Notes under the pieces: generated by a model
The model's input: only the letters and a program-made list of their open reading frames with translations
What the model was told of the DNA's origin: nothing
Databases searched by the model: none
Made by a program: the position numbers and the translations under genes
From: Lachnospiraceae bacterium
GTDB taxonomy: Bacteria > Bacillota > Clostridia > Lachnospirales > Lachnospiraceae
Direction of reading: 5' to 3'
Assembly: GCA_900168235.1 (NCBI GenBank)
Contig: FUZG01000016.1
Span: 1-64,000, forward strand
Length of the DNA stretch: 64,000 bases
Shown here: positions 1-7,353 of the stretch, one piece after another
Numbering within the stretch: the first letter of the stretch is position 1
Layout: each line of letters begins with the position of its first letter

Positions 1-1
1 A

Positions 2-45
2 TACAACTTATACCGATAAAATAATTATGCCGATATTCACTGAAA
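2..45 (+). repeat. RIT left terminal inverted repeat
   Basis: The reverse complement matches 3378-3421 at 43 of 44 positions. It holds the ATGCCGATAT core, which recurs inverted at about 75-84, so each end of the element carries its own inverted pair. That is a plausible core site for tyrosine recombinases. Confidence 0.9.
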
Positions 46-64
46 ACGTTGAACTTCACTTGGA

Positions 65-85
65 ATTCAGAAAAATATCGGCATA
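65..85 (+). repeat. RIT inner (subterminal) inverted repeat, left copy
   Basis: This 21-bp sequence is an exact reverse complement of 3338-3358. It ends in ATATCGGCAT, the inverted form of the core found in the outer repeat 20-30 bp away. It overlaps the end of the last recombinase gene by no more than the spacing to the stop codon at 89. Confidence 0.85.
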
Positions 86-88
86 GTT

Positions 89-1120
89 TTATAGCCTGTA
101 TAGCTGCTTCATAATGGATTTGTTTTTCCAAATCTTTTCTTCATTACCAGATGGATTGGCCTTTTCTATTGATTCTGCAAGAGTTTTTAAGGTTGCAAAT
201 GCATAGAATCCTGTTGTGGTCGATACGCTCTCATGGCCTAGTAGCTGTTGGATGTATGATAGCGGGCAACCTGCCTGATACAAGTCCATAGCTCTTGTTT
301 TCCTCATCATGTGGAAGTGAACTTTTTCCGGCATCATCACTTTCTTTCTGGAAATATCAGCATATTTTTTTAGAACATTTTGAATCGCATCTTCAGAAAG
401 GGCATGTATTACACCGTGAGTGGTCGTATAAAACAAAGGATTATCCACTCTTTTATCTTCGTGAAATTCCTTGAGATAGTTGTATAAATGTCGGGTAGTC
501 TTATTCATTAAGGGGATGTTTCTATATTTCTGTCCTTTCCCCAAAACTGTCACATATGGCACTTCTGCGTCAAGATGGAGTGATGACACTTTTAAGCTTA
601 TCAGTTCGCTTACACGCAGGGCTGCATCATATCCTATTATTAGGATCATTCGATTTCTTCGTCCAATCCTGGCATCTTCTGATGGAGCCGATATTAATTC
701 TTTTAGCTGAGCTTTTTCAAAGTATTCAATTTCATGCTCCGTCACAGAAAGTCCTTTTATTGCTTTGGAGTTAACATAGATTGCTGTTATATCCACTGAT
801 TCATCTGCAGCATAAGATAGAAGTGCGCGTATTGCAGTGATTCTTAAATTGCAGGTCTTAGGACTAAGCTTCTGAATGTCCTTCATATATACAAGATAAT
901 CTTTAAGATTATTCTTATTAAAGTCCTTATAACAAATGTCTTTGCGTTTTATTAATTTTTCAGCTTCAAGATAGTCTATGTAAGAGTTCAGCGATCTCCT
1001 GTATGTCTCAATTGTATTGTTGCTTTTCTGACGTATTGTAGGTAATTCTTTATTTAAAAAATCCGTTGCGTTATTCCAGAAAAACGCACTATCAGTATCT
1101 GCTGTTCTATTCTTGATCAT
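89..1120 (-). CDS. Tyrosine recombinase, third gene of RIT element (RitC-like)
   Basis: A 343-residue site-specific recombinase of the phage integrase family, which cuts and rejoins DNA through a tyrosine. The N-terminal half resembles a SAM-like core-binding domain (about residues 15-110). The catalytic part shows the first arginine in DAALRVSELI, the HMMRKTRAMD box, the LLGHESV box and a nucleophile tyrosine in TGFYAFAT. The start codon at 1120 has a GGAGGTG ribosome site inside the preceding gene, and the two genes overlap by 14 nt, so they are probably translationally coupled. It is the last of three recombinases that should act together on the element's ends. Family assignment is firm; the RitC label rests on its position. 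Confidence 0.88.
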   Translation of the reverse strand: MIKNRTADTDSAFFWNNATDFLNKELPTIRQKSNNTIETYRRSLNSYIDYLEAEKLIKRKDICYKDFNKNNLKDYLVYMKDIQKLSPKTCNLRITAIRALLSYAADESVDITAIYVNSKAIKGLSVTEHEIEYFEKAQLKELISAPSEDARIGRRNRMILIIGYDAALRVSELISLKVSSLHLDAEVPYVTVLGKGQKYRNIPLMNKTTRHLYNYLKEFHEDKRVDNPLFYTTTHGVIHALSEDAIQNVLKKYADISRKKVMMPEKVHFHMMRKTRAMDLYQAGCPLSYIQQLLGHESVSTTTGFYAFATLKTLAESIEKANPSGNEEKIWKNKSIMKQLYRL

Positions 1121-2069
1121 TATCAGTCACCTCCGGTAATAAGTCTTCAAAAAAGGATGATTTTTCAATGATTTCTCGGTATATCTCAGGAACCAGATGA
1201 AAATAGTAAAGAGTGCTTTCAATGTCCTGATGTCCCATATAACGCATGAGATATGGAAGCATGGCATTTACATCTTTTCCTTTTTTTAGCCATCGGTTCA
1301 TATTTGCGTAGGCGAAATGATGTCGGAAATCATACGCTCTAATACTTACTCCATTTCCCCGTTTCTCTGGGAATGCTGTGTACCATATCTTGAGAAAAGT
1401 TTTTTCTACAGATCCGGAACTATATGGGGAATCTCCTCTTGATGGAAAGAAGTACACTCGGTCTGGGAGCAATCTATTAATCGATTCGTTATAAGAATCA
1501 AGATAATGAGATAATTCATCAGAAATAAAAATGCGCCTGCTTTTAGGACCTTTAGACTGCAGAATGTCGATATAGTTATGATTCAACACCACATTTTCAC
1601 ACTTAAGTGTACGCGCTTCTTTACAGCGGAGGCCGCAACAGTACATAAGTCTGTACATTGCTGGGAAAACTATATTTCTTTTTGGTACATGACAATCATA
1701 TGGCATACTATCACAAGCCATGAAAAATCCAGATATTTCTGCTTCGGTAAACAGATATGGCTGAACAGGTGTCGGTAATGGAACCTTTTTGTAGGGGATG
1801 ATATATGCATCTGTATACCCAATACTGATGAGATACCTTGAAAACTCCCGAAGAAATGCTGCTAGATTATACAAAGTGCCCGGGGTATGTGAATGTTCCT
1901 TCAAGAATGAGTTTATGGATGTCTTGCTTGGGACATTTTCATCAGGAAAGTTGGCAGAAGTATACTCTACATATTTCATAAGATGGTATTCTGCTGATAC
2001 GTAAACATAACCATTATGTCTTTTATAGTTTACAAAATCGTCTATTAGCTCAGTTAATGATTTATTCAT
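1107..2069 (-). CDS. Tyrosine recombinase, second gene of RIT element (RitB-like)
   Basis: A 320-residue tyrosine recombinase. An N-terminal DNA-binding domain (about 1-110) is followed by the catalytic domain with CCGLRCKEAR (catalytic arginine), YDFRHHFAYA (His-x-x-Arg-type box), YMGHQDIEST and the tyrosine in TLYYFHLV. It starts within the end of the upstream recombinase gene (8-nt overlap) behind an AGGAGGTG ribosome site. Length and position match the middle member of RIT trios. It contains no frameshift and keeps all catalytic motifs. Confidence 0.88.
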   Translation of the reverse strand: MNKSLTELIDDFVNYKRHNGYVYVSAEYHLMKYVEYTSANFPDENVPSKTSINSFLKEHSHTPGTLYNLAAFLREFSRYLISIGYTDAYIIPYKKVPLPTPVQPYLFTEAEISGFFMACDSMPYDCHVPKRNIVFPAMYRLMYCCGLRCKEARTLKCENVVLNHNYIDILQSKGPKSRRIFISDELSHYLDSYNESINRLLPDRVYFFPSRGDSPYSSGSVEKTFLKIWYTAFPEKRGNGVSIRAYDFRHHFAYANMNRWLKKGKDVNAMLPYLMRYMGHQDIESTLYYFHLVPEIYREIIEKSSFFEDLLPEVTDNDQE

Positions 2070-3294
2070 GGCTTACACCTCCTGGAAGGGGGAGCGTGCA
2101 GGATGCCATGATCTTGTCATCTGTGGAAAGGTAAACAGAAACTATATTTGGATCATGATGCCCTAAAACTGCTGAGATATTGCCCATAGTTACTTCGGAT
2201 CTTAGCATCATAGAAGCTGCGTTATGTCTGGTTGTCCTACTTCCAGTACTTCTTGCAGCATCAGATATGCCAGCCAGCTTTTCCATCTTCTGGAGCACTA
2301 CTCGGATAGAGGAACCCTCACCCTCAAGACGTGAAAATGGTGCAAGTGCCCTGACAAAAAGATATTTAGATTTGCAATCAGGCCGTTCGCTTAGTACATA
2401 ATCCGCTATAGCATTTCCATACGATTTGCGGAGTGGTAGGCTTATTACATGCCCAGTCTTCTGTTGTTTTATATAGATTATCTCTTTGCTCCAATCGATA
2501 TCTGACAGCTTTATATTGCATGCATCCACTGCTCTTAGCCCTGTTTCTAAAAGAAGCAGACATATAGCCATATCACGCTTCGTCATACAGTTATCATTCA
2601 ATACTTTATTGATAGAATCTTTGTCAGGTTCGCTGTATATTTCAATGATTTTTCGTTCTCTGGGAAGATGTGATGGGAGCTCCATCGTAAGATTTTTTAT
2701 ACCTGGATAAAGCGACAGAAATCTTTTAAGTCCTGATAACCCGCTAGAAATTGTTGTTGGTTTGAAATAACCATGATCATAAAGATGCAGTATAAAGTCG
2801 CATATATCGCCGGAAACTAATTCTTCAACGGTTGAATACGACTTTTCTTCGCAATAAAGCAGAAGATATGCAACAATACGTTTGTATGTGCATATGGTAT
2901 TAGGCTGTATTTCATCATCTACTAATAACCGAATGTATTTGTCTAATTCAGTGCGGAATCTTTCAGATTTTATCCTGTTGGCAACAGCATTCCCAGGTTT
3001 TCTGGAAGTATCTACGTCACCATTTTCAATGAAAGACTTGATCAGGTTTACAACGCGGATTCTTTGCCGCTGTTTTAAAACTGAAAATTCACCAGTATAT
3101 ACATTATTACAGTCTTTCAGATATTCACTGAATAGCTTATCAGTGGGCTCTTGGATATCTAAGCTTTGCGCCAACTTATTAAGTACATTAAATTTTCGCC
3201 TATATCGGCGAATAGTTTCTTCGCTATACTCTTTTTCTCTCAATGACTCCAAAGTTTTTCGGAGTATTTCCTGGATTTTAGTTTCATTATGCAT
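2062..3294 (-). CDS. Tyrosine recombinase, first gene of RIT element (RitA-like)
   Basis: A 410-residue tyrosine recombinase, the longest of the trio. Two N-terminal helical regions precede a catalytic domain with TGLRAVDACN (first arginine), a lysine in the beta-hairpin IKQQKTGHV, the RTTRHNAASM box, LGHHDPN and a nucleophile tyrosine in SVYLSTDD. The AAGGAGGT ribosome site lies 8 bases before the start. The gene begins only about 45 bp inside the inner repeat of the right end, so its promoter must overlap the element's recombination sites. This could couple expression to excision or integration. Confidence 0.9.
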   Translation of the reverse strand: MHNETKIQEILRKTLESLREKEYSEETIRRYRRKFNVLNKLAQSLDIQEPTDKLFSEYLKDCNNVYTGEFSVLKQRQRIRVVNLIKSFIENGDVDTSRKPGNAVANRIKSERFRTELDKYIRLLVDDEIQPNTICTYKRIVAYLLLYCEEKSYSTVEELVSGDICDFILHLYDHGYFKPTTISSGLSGLKRFLSLYPGIKNLTMELPSHLPRERKIIEIYSEPDKDSINKVLNDNCMTKRDMAICLLLLETGLRAVDACNIKLSDIDWSKEIIYIKQQKTGHVISLPLRKSYGNAIADYVLSERPDCKSKYLFVRALAPFSRLEGEGSSIRVVLQKMEKLAGISDAARSTGSRTTRHNAASMMLRSEVTMGNISAVLGHHDPNIVSVYLSTDDKIMASCTLPLPGGVSHE

Positions 3295-3337
3295 AGAAAT
3301 ATACCTCCTTAAGGCAAGTATATATCATGCAAAAATT

Positions 3338-3358
3338 TATGCCGATATTTTTCTGAAT
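3338..3358 (-). repeat. RIT inner (subterminal) inverted repeat, right copy
   Basis: Exact 21-bp inverted partner of 65-85. It lies between the right terminal repeat and the ribosome site of the first recombinase gene, so it may also be part of that gene's promoter region. Confidence 0.85.
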
Positions 3359-3377
3359 GAGTAGTAATCATCAGTAG

Positions 3378-3421
3378 TTTCAGTAAATATCGGCATAATT
3401 ATTTTATCGGTATAAGTTGTA
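3378..3421 (-). repeat. RIT right terminal inverted repeat
   Basis: Inverted partner of 2-45 with a single mismatch. Sequence identity between the two ends stops at 3421, which marks the outer border of the element. IS256-like sequence follows directly. Confidence 0.9.
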
Positions 3422-3439
3422 CTATAACGATATCGTCAT

Positions 3440-3646
3440 AATACAACAAATGCCATAGAAAGCCTGAACTCTACTTATCGCAAGCTTAATCGTCAGCGTA
3501 GCGTATTTCCAAGTGATCAGGCACTGCTAAAAGCGCTGTATCTTTCAACTTTTGAGGCTACAAAAAAATGGACAATGCCCCTTCGTAACTGGGGAAAAGT
3601 ATATGGAGAACTTGCCATTATGTACGATGGGAGGCTTCCAGAGTGA
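3440..3646 (+). pseudogene. Truncated IS256-family transposase, C-terminal fragment
   Basis: Reading through to the TGA at 3644-3646 gives about 68 residues with TTNAIESLNS, LNRQRSVFPS and KKWTMPLRNWG, which are hallmarks of the C-terminal end of IS256/Mutator transposases. There is no start codon or ribosome site in place, and an in-frame TAA lies just upstream, so it is not expressed as a working enzyme. The catalytic DDE residues would be in the missing portion. Confidence 0.85.
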
Positions 3647-3725
3647 TACCAGATTCACTGTTTTTCGGGCAGTGCTTGGACTGCCCGTTATTGACATGCC
3701 TTTCTTGATGACTTATATATAAAAT

Positions 3726-3756
3726 ATCAGGACTACTTTTCAAAAGCAGTCCTGAT
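3726..3756. terminator. Hairpin in IS256 3' region
   Basis: A 9-bp perfect stem (3726-3734 with 3748-3756) around a 13-nt loop sits between the transposase stop and the IS end. There is no clear T-run on either strand, so termination is only possible. It could equally be a structural feature of the IS end. Confidence 0.4.
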
Positions 3757-3814
3757 CACATATCAACCTCATAGGAAGTCCTATTTACAGAAAAATCTTC
3801 ACACGCTCAAGAAA

Positions 3815-3859
3815 TAAAGACAGCTGCTATTGGAGTGAGATACAAAGCAGCTGTCTTTA
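3815..3859. terminator. Terminator-like hairpin downstream of the ADP-ribosylglycohydrolase gene
   Basis: A 14-bp perfect stem (3815-3828 with 3846-3859) separates the minus-strand ADP-ribosylglycohydrolase unit from the IS256 remnant. Read on the minus strand it ends in TCTTTATTTCTT, a moderate T-run. It likely ends the minus-strand transcript from about 4790. Confidence 0.6.
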
Positions 3860-3901
3860 TACAATTGCTTCTTGGATTTCATCGCTGTGGTAATTACTCA
3901 T
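3857..3901 (-). CDS. Tiny open frame with strong ribosome site, probably a cut-off gene
   Basis: Fourteen codons (MSNYHSDEIQEAIV) follow a full AAGGAGGT ribosome site and begin 17 bp after the stop of the ADP-ribosylglycohydrolase gene. Its stop codon lies inside the terminator hairpin. It has no recognisable function. It could be the 5' end of a third cistron whose remainder was lost next to the IS256 remnant, or a short peptide. The ribosome site is the only positive evidence. Confidence 0.25.
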   Translation of the reverse strand: MSNYHSDEIQEAIV

Positions 3902-3918
3902 GATTAAACCTCCTTAAT

Positions 3919-4704
3919 TTAACGTTGTAATATCTCATACAAGTAATCATCCAAAAATTCGTCGATAATAAAGTCTCCATTAATACTTTTGAATCCGCCA
4001 TAGAATTCTTCTGCGACACCTCCTGCAATTGCACCGAATGTGTCACTATCGCATGGCAGACTGAATATATTTCTTATAAATGACTCATAATCAATACTTT
4101 CATAAAAACATCTCATTGCAGCTGGAACAGAACCCTGGCAACTAACATCCCATTTATATCTCGAGCGCATTTCTTCAAGTGAATAACCTATGCTGTACTC
4201 ATATTCACTTACGGGATACTCTTTCAACACATAATCATATATTTCCTGCTTGTCTTTACCATGCTTCGCCATCCATATACAGGTGGAAGTCACAACCGCA
4301 CCTTTTATTCCTTCCGGATGATTATGAGAAACGGCGGCAACTTCTGCAGCTACCTTTTGCATATCATCATAATCATCAATTGCTTCACCTATATATGATG
4401 TTCTCATAGCAGAACCATTACCCCAACTGTTATAAGGTAAATGATCATCGGATAATATCCATCTACGAAATGAACGACCAAATCCGCATCTTGGATACTT
4501 ACGCCCTACCTCAACCATCGTTTCTACAATATCCTTTTTTTCTGTAATTGCCTTTTTAACAGCCAGAGTCATTACAGTATCATCTGTAAATCCAATCGGT
4601 CTGTTAGAAATCAGAGGGCAATTTACCCAATCCAGATTTACAGGTCGTTTGAACTCATATTGTGATCCTAAAATATCTCCTAAAACTGCACCTTTTATTG
4701 CCAT
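3919..4704 (-). CDS. ADP-ribosylglycohydrolase family protein (DraG/ARH type)
   Basis: A 261-residue protein predicted to cleave ADP-ribose from modified proteins, nucleic acids or small molecules using bound Mg or Mn. Visible family motifs are GAVLGDILGSQYE (5-17), FTDDTVMT (39-46), WGNGSAMR (94-101), SHNHPEG (126-132) and, near the C-terminus, DSDTFGAIAGG, which together supply the metal ligands. I chose the ATG at 4704 because GAAAGGA lies just upstream; an in-frame extension to 4827 has no ribosome site and would run back through the promoter. It is transcribed divergently from the XRE-dynamin gene, and both promoters share the same operator-like site. Its leader RNA carries a 17-bp hairpin. 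The substrate is unknown. Removal of an ADP-ribose mark linked to the neighbouring GTPase is an inference. Confidence 0.85.
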   Translation of the reverse strand: MAIKGAVLGDILGSQYEFKRPVNLDWVNCPLISNRPIGFTDDTVMTLAVKKAITEKKDIVETMVEVGRKYPRCGFGRSFRRWILSDDHLPYNSWGNGSAMRTSYIGEAIDDYDDMQKVAAEVAAVSHNHPEGIKGAVVTSTCIWMAKHGKDKQEIYDYVLKEYPVSEYEYSIGYSLEEMRSRYKWDVSCQGSVPAAMRCFYESIDYESFIRNIFSLPCDSDTFGAIAGGVAEEFYGGFKSINGDFIIDEFLDDYLYEILQR

Positions 4705-4734
4705 ATGATGATCCTTTCTTTTTATGACTATCGT

Positions 4735-4785
4735 GTTTATTTGAAATCTACTGCTTTCAAATAAAGTTGTAGATTTCAAATAAAC
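4735..4785 (-). promoter_or_regulatory. 17-bp perfect inverted repeat in the 5' leader of the ADP-ribosylglycohydrolase gene
   Basis: Arms 4735-4751 and 4769-4785 are perfect reverse complements around a 17-nt loop. The loop contains a third copy of the TTTCAAATAAA unit. The structure lies downstream of the predicted transcription start and about 20 bp before the ribosome site, so it would form in the mRNA leader. It could be a protein-binding operator, an RNA hairpin controlling expression, or an attenuator lacking a T-run. Confidence 0.6.
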
Positions 4786-4798
4786 GGGGGACATAAGT

Positions 4799-4827
4799 AA
4801 AATAGTATACTGTATACAAAAATTCAA
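4799..4827 (-). promoter_or_regulatory. Promoter of ADP-ribosylglycohydrolase gene with GTATAC operator in the spacer
   Basis: On the minus strand TTGAAT (4827-4822) and TATTTT (4804-4799) are exactly 17 bp apart. The spacer contains GTATACAGTATAC (4817-4805), two GTATAC hexamers separated by one base. The same arrangement occurs in the facing promoter at 4978-5006. A protein bound here would cover the polymerase site, so repression is the simplest reading. Confidence 0.7.
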
Positions 4828-4977
4828 GCGCTTTATATGATTAATTTGTACTTTATATAATACATTTTGATAAATTAAAATAATTATTGCTATGTAAAAT
4901 ATTTTTTACATAACAATAATATATTTGTGAGTTTTAAGATGTGTTAGATAAAATACAAATAAATAAGACAAGACCTC

Positions 4978-5006
4978 TTGAAATTTGGTATACAGTATAC
5001 TATATT
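4978..5006 (+). promoter_or_regulatory. Promoter of XRE-dynamin gene with GTATAC operator in the spacer
   Basis: TTGAAA (4978-4983) and TATATT (5001-5006) are separated by 17 bp. The spacer ends in GTATACAGTATAC (4988-5000), identical in sequence to the site in the divergent promoter when each is read in its own transcription direction. The encoded protein begins with an HTH domain, so autoregulation through this site is plausible but inferred. Confidence 0.72.
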
Positions 5007-5047
5007 AACAATATCATTTGACATTTTTAGATGAAGGAGATCGTGCT

Positions 5048-7318
5048 ATGAGTAAGAATATAATCAAAAAGGTTATAGAGCTAACTGGTTTGTCTATTGA
5101 CAAACTTGCTTCTATTCTAGGTGTTTCACGCCAAACCATTAGCAACTATGAGAAAAATCCTGATCAGATTTCATTGAAACAGTTGATGAACCTTTCTTCT
5201 GAAACAGGAATTTCAGTTGAAAAATTGCTTGAACCCGAAAAAAGAATAATGGGACCGACAATAAGAACAGTCTATGGAGATTATTCAAATAAAATAAAAC
5301 GCATTATTGACTCTGCAGTTTCATTTCGAAATGAAATGAATGACATTCAGATTGAAAGTGAAATTTGTTCGTGCAAAGAGGCAAAAAAGCAGGCTGCAAG
5401 AGAGTTTGATAATATTGCTAAAATTGCATCAATAAAAGGAAGAAAACCAAAGATATGTGCATTTGGACCTTCTGATACGGGTAAATCTACTCTGATAAAT
5501 TACCTTTTGAGAAATGATGATAAATCTGATGAAGATGTTGTTCCAACTGGATATAGCCCGCTTACATCAGTACCCACTTTTTTAAAACATAAGGATGAAA
5601 AGCCTGCTTTTTTGAATAATCCAAGTGATAATGCGATTGTACTTGGAAGAAAAAAGGGAGAAAAAAATGAACCTATTCGACATGAATCTCTTTCTGAGGA
5701 AGAGTGGAAAGAGCATATTATAAGGATAGGTAATTATAAATCCGTATTAAGAGAGTTTGGTACACGAGACGGGGAATACTATAAAAATTCTTATTGGGAT
5801 ATTGATGAAATAGTGATATATGCAGATCGCGATTTATTAAGAGAAATCACTCTTGTAGATATTCCAGGATTTGGATCGGGTGAAAAAAAAGATGATGTAG
5901 GATTAACAATGGATGCTAGTGCATTCGATATTATCTTTTTCTTAAGTACAGTCAATGCTTATCTTAGAGGCGATGAACTTGCAGCTTTAGGTAACATTTT
6001 AAGAATGAGAGAAGATTTATCCACTTTTTATCTTTTAGGAACACATGCAAATGTTATCGGTGATCCTAATCAATTGAAGAGCAGGATACATTCAGGATGT
6101 GAACTTATTGTAAGTGGTATGAGCGAAAATGAGAAAAAACGTCTCAATATCAGCGAAAATGATTTTGAAGCATTGGAGAAACGTTGTTTCGCTTTTGATA
6201 TTAATTCGAAAAAATATTGCAATGAATTGAATGAAGTCTTAGAATACGAAATTCCTAAAATAGTTAATGAAAGATTAAATAAGGCAGTTTTGGAAGTGAC
6301 CTCTGCTACTAAAGAGTATACCGAAAGATATGAGGAGCTTCTTAAAAATATCGATGGAAGGCGTATTTCCAAAAGTCCGGAAGAAATCAAATCACAGAAA
6401 AAAGAGAGGGAGAAAGCATTACAAGAAGCATTGAAAAGGATTTCTGATTCAAAATGCAAGCTTGAGAAGTCAGTCAAAGATAAAAAGGACTATTGCTCTG
6501 ATAAGATCAAGGATAAATATAGAGACATCATTAATAATCATCATATAGAACATCTGATTGATAAAAAGGGAATAAAAAACAAAAAGTCTGATATAAATAG
6601 GCTTACAAATTATCTAAGCAATGAGCTGAATGACAGTTTTGTAGAAATCATACGCAGGGAAAGCAATCATTTTACAAGTGAATTAAATTATGAACTTCAG
6701 CATAATCAGAAAAATATCGAACAGAATATTAAAAAATTGAACTTCTCTTCATATTTGAATGATTTTGATGTTGAAAAAGCCTTTGTTGCAGGTTTAGCTG
6801 GAGTTTCAACTTATGGTGCCTTAGCATTTTGGGCATCAGTGGTTGCTGGCGGAAGCAATCTTGGAGCATATATACTGGTTGCAAAAGTTGTCTCTGCATT
6901 AAGTGCCATCGGCATTTCTGTTGGTGGTACTGCAGCAGCAGCAGCATGGGTCGCATCGATTGGTGGTCCGGTTACTATAGGCATAGCGCTAGCTGCTATT
7001 GCAGCAATTGCCACATGGGGAATTTTTACCGGTACGTGGAAAAGCAGACTGGCAAAGAGAATAGTTGATGAATATGATGACAAACATGTATGCGGTAAAT
7101 TCCGTAAGGAATCGGATAAATATTGGAATGATACCACTGTGGCGCTCGATGAATGCTTTGACTCGTTGGCAAATGAAGTAAAAACTTTATACTTTTCAGA
7201 AACCCAGATTGATGGAATGGATATTGAAGATTATGTAAAAATGACGACCATTCTGCAAATGATATATTCTAAGTGCTTAACTGGATATAGAAAAATTTAT
7301 ACCGAGTCATGCAGCTAA
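5048..7318 (+). CDS. XRE-type HTH domain fused to a dynamin-like GTPase
   Basis: A 756-residue protein. Residues about 4-62 form a Cro/CI-like helix-turn-helix (LSIDKLASILGVSRQTISNY). A dynamin-type GTPase domain follows, with P-loop GPSDTGKST (140-148), a candidate switch threonine in VVPTGYSPLT, DIPG (271-274) and a THAN motif (332-335) where N/TKxD is usual. Residues about 430-570 are charged and look coiled-coil; about 577-663 are hydrophobic and rich in Gly and Ala, like the membrane-inserting paddle regions of bacterial dynamin-like proteins; a soluble tail follows. The start at 5048 has GAAGGAG 8 bases upstream; an in-frame ATG at 5018 lacks one. Likely roles are membrane remodelling or stress/phage response with DNA-linked control of its own expression. 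The HTH fusion is the unusual part. Domain calls are firm; function is inferred. Confidence 0.85.
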   Translation: MSKNIIKKVIELTGLSIDKLASILGVSRQTISNYEKNPDQISLKQLMNLSSETGISVEKLLEPEKRIMGPTIRTVYGDYSNKIKRIIDSAVSFRNEMNDIQIESEICSCKEAKKQAAREFDNIAKIASIKGRKPKICAFGPSDTGKSTLINYLLRNDDKSDEDVVPTGYSPLTSVPTFLKHKDEKPAFLNNPSDNAIVLGRKKGEKNEPIRHESLSEEEWKEHIIRIGNYKSVLREFGTRDGEYYKNSYWDIDEIVIYADRDLLREITLVDIPGFGSGEKKDDVGLTMDASAFDIIFFLSTVNAYLRGDELAALGNILRMREDLSTFYLLGTHANVIGDPNQLKSRIHSGCELIVSGMSENEKKRLNISENDFEALEKRCFAFDINSKKYCNELNEVLEYEIPKIVNERLNKAVLEVTSATKEYTERYEELLKNIDGRRISKSPEEIKSQKKEREKALQEALKRISDSKCKLEKSVKDKKDYCSDKIKDKYRDIINNHHIEHLIDKKGIKNKKSDINRLTNYLSNELNDSFVEIIRRESNHFTSELNYELQHNQKNIEQNIKKLNFSSYLNDFDVEKAFVAGLAGVSTYGALAFWASVVAGGSNLGAYILVAKVVSALSAIGISVGGTAAAAAWVASIGGPVTIGIALAAIAAIATWGIFTGTWKSRLAKRIVDEYDDKHVCGKFRKESDKYWNDTTVALDECFDSLANEVKTLYFSETQIDGMDIEDYVKMTTILQMIYSKCLTGYRKIYTESCS

Positions 7319-7353
7319 TTTCTTTATCTCCTTTCATAATATTATTTTAAGTT

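Larger units (their letters stand above)
2..3421. mobile_element. RIT element (recombinase in trio)
   Basis: Three overlapping tyrosine recombinase genes on the minus strand lie between near-perfect 44-bp terminal inverted repeats (2-45 and 3378-3421, one mismatch). A second, inner 21-bp inverted pair (65-85 and 3338-3358) is exact. Three tandem, translationally coupled recombinases of about 410, 320 and 343 residues with inverted ends is the defining layout of the RIT elements known from many bacterial phyla. All three genes look intact, so the element may be active. It carries no passenger gene. The left end coincides with the start of the window, so the left flank and any target-site duplication cannot be seen. 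Confidence 0.88.
3422..3808 (+). mobile_element. Remnant of an IS256-family insertion sequence (3' end)
   Basis: Holds the C-terminal part of an IS256-type transposase gene and then about 160 bp of noncoding DNA. It ends in a sequence around 3776-3808 with TTTACAGAAAAATCTTCACA, which resembles the terminal inverted repeats typical of IS256 elements. The 5' part is missing; the RIT element lies where it should be. The RIT may have inserted into this IS, and the other half, if kept, would lie left of the window. Confidence 0.7.

Noticed and set aside
3440-3646. Functional IS256 transposase
   Set aside because: Only about 68 C-terminal residues remain and an in-frame stop lies upstream; the catalytic core is missing.
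4705-4827. N-terminal extension of the ADP-ribosylglycohydrolase to 4827
   Set aside because: It would run through the promoter and the inverted repeat, and family similarity starts at MAIKGAVLGD.
5018-5047. Start of the XRE-dynamin gene at 5018
   Set aside because: No ribosome site before 5018, while GAAGGAG lies at good distance before 5048 and the HTH domain begins right after it.
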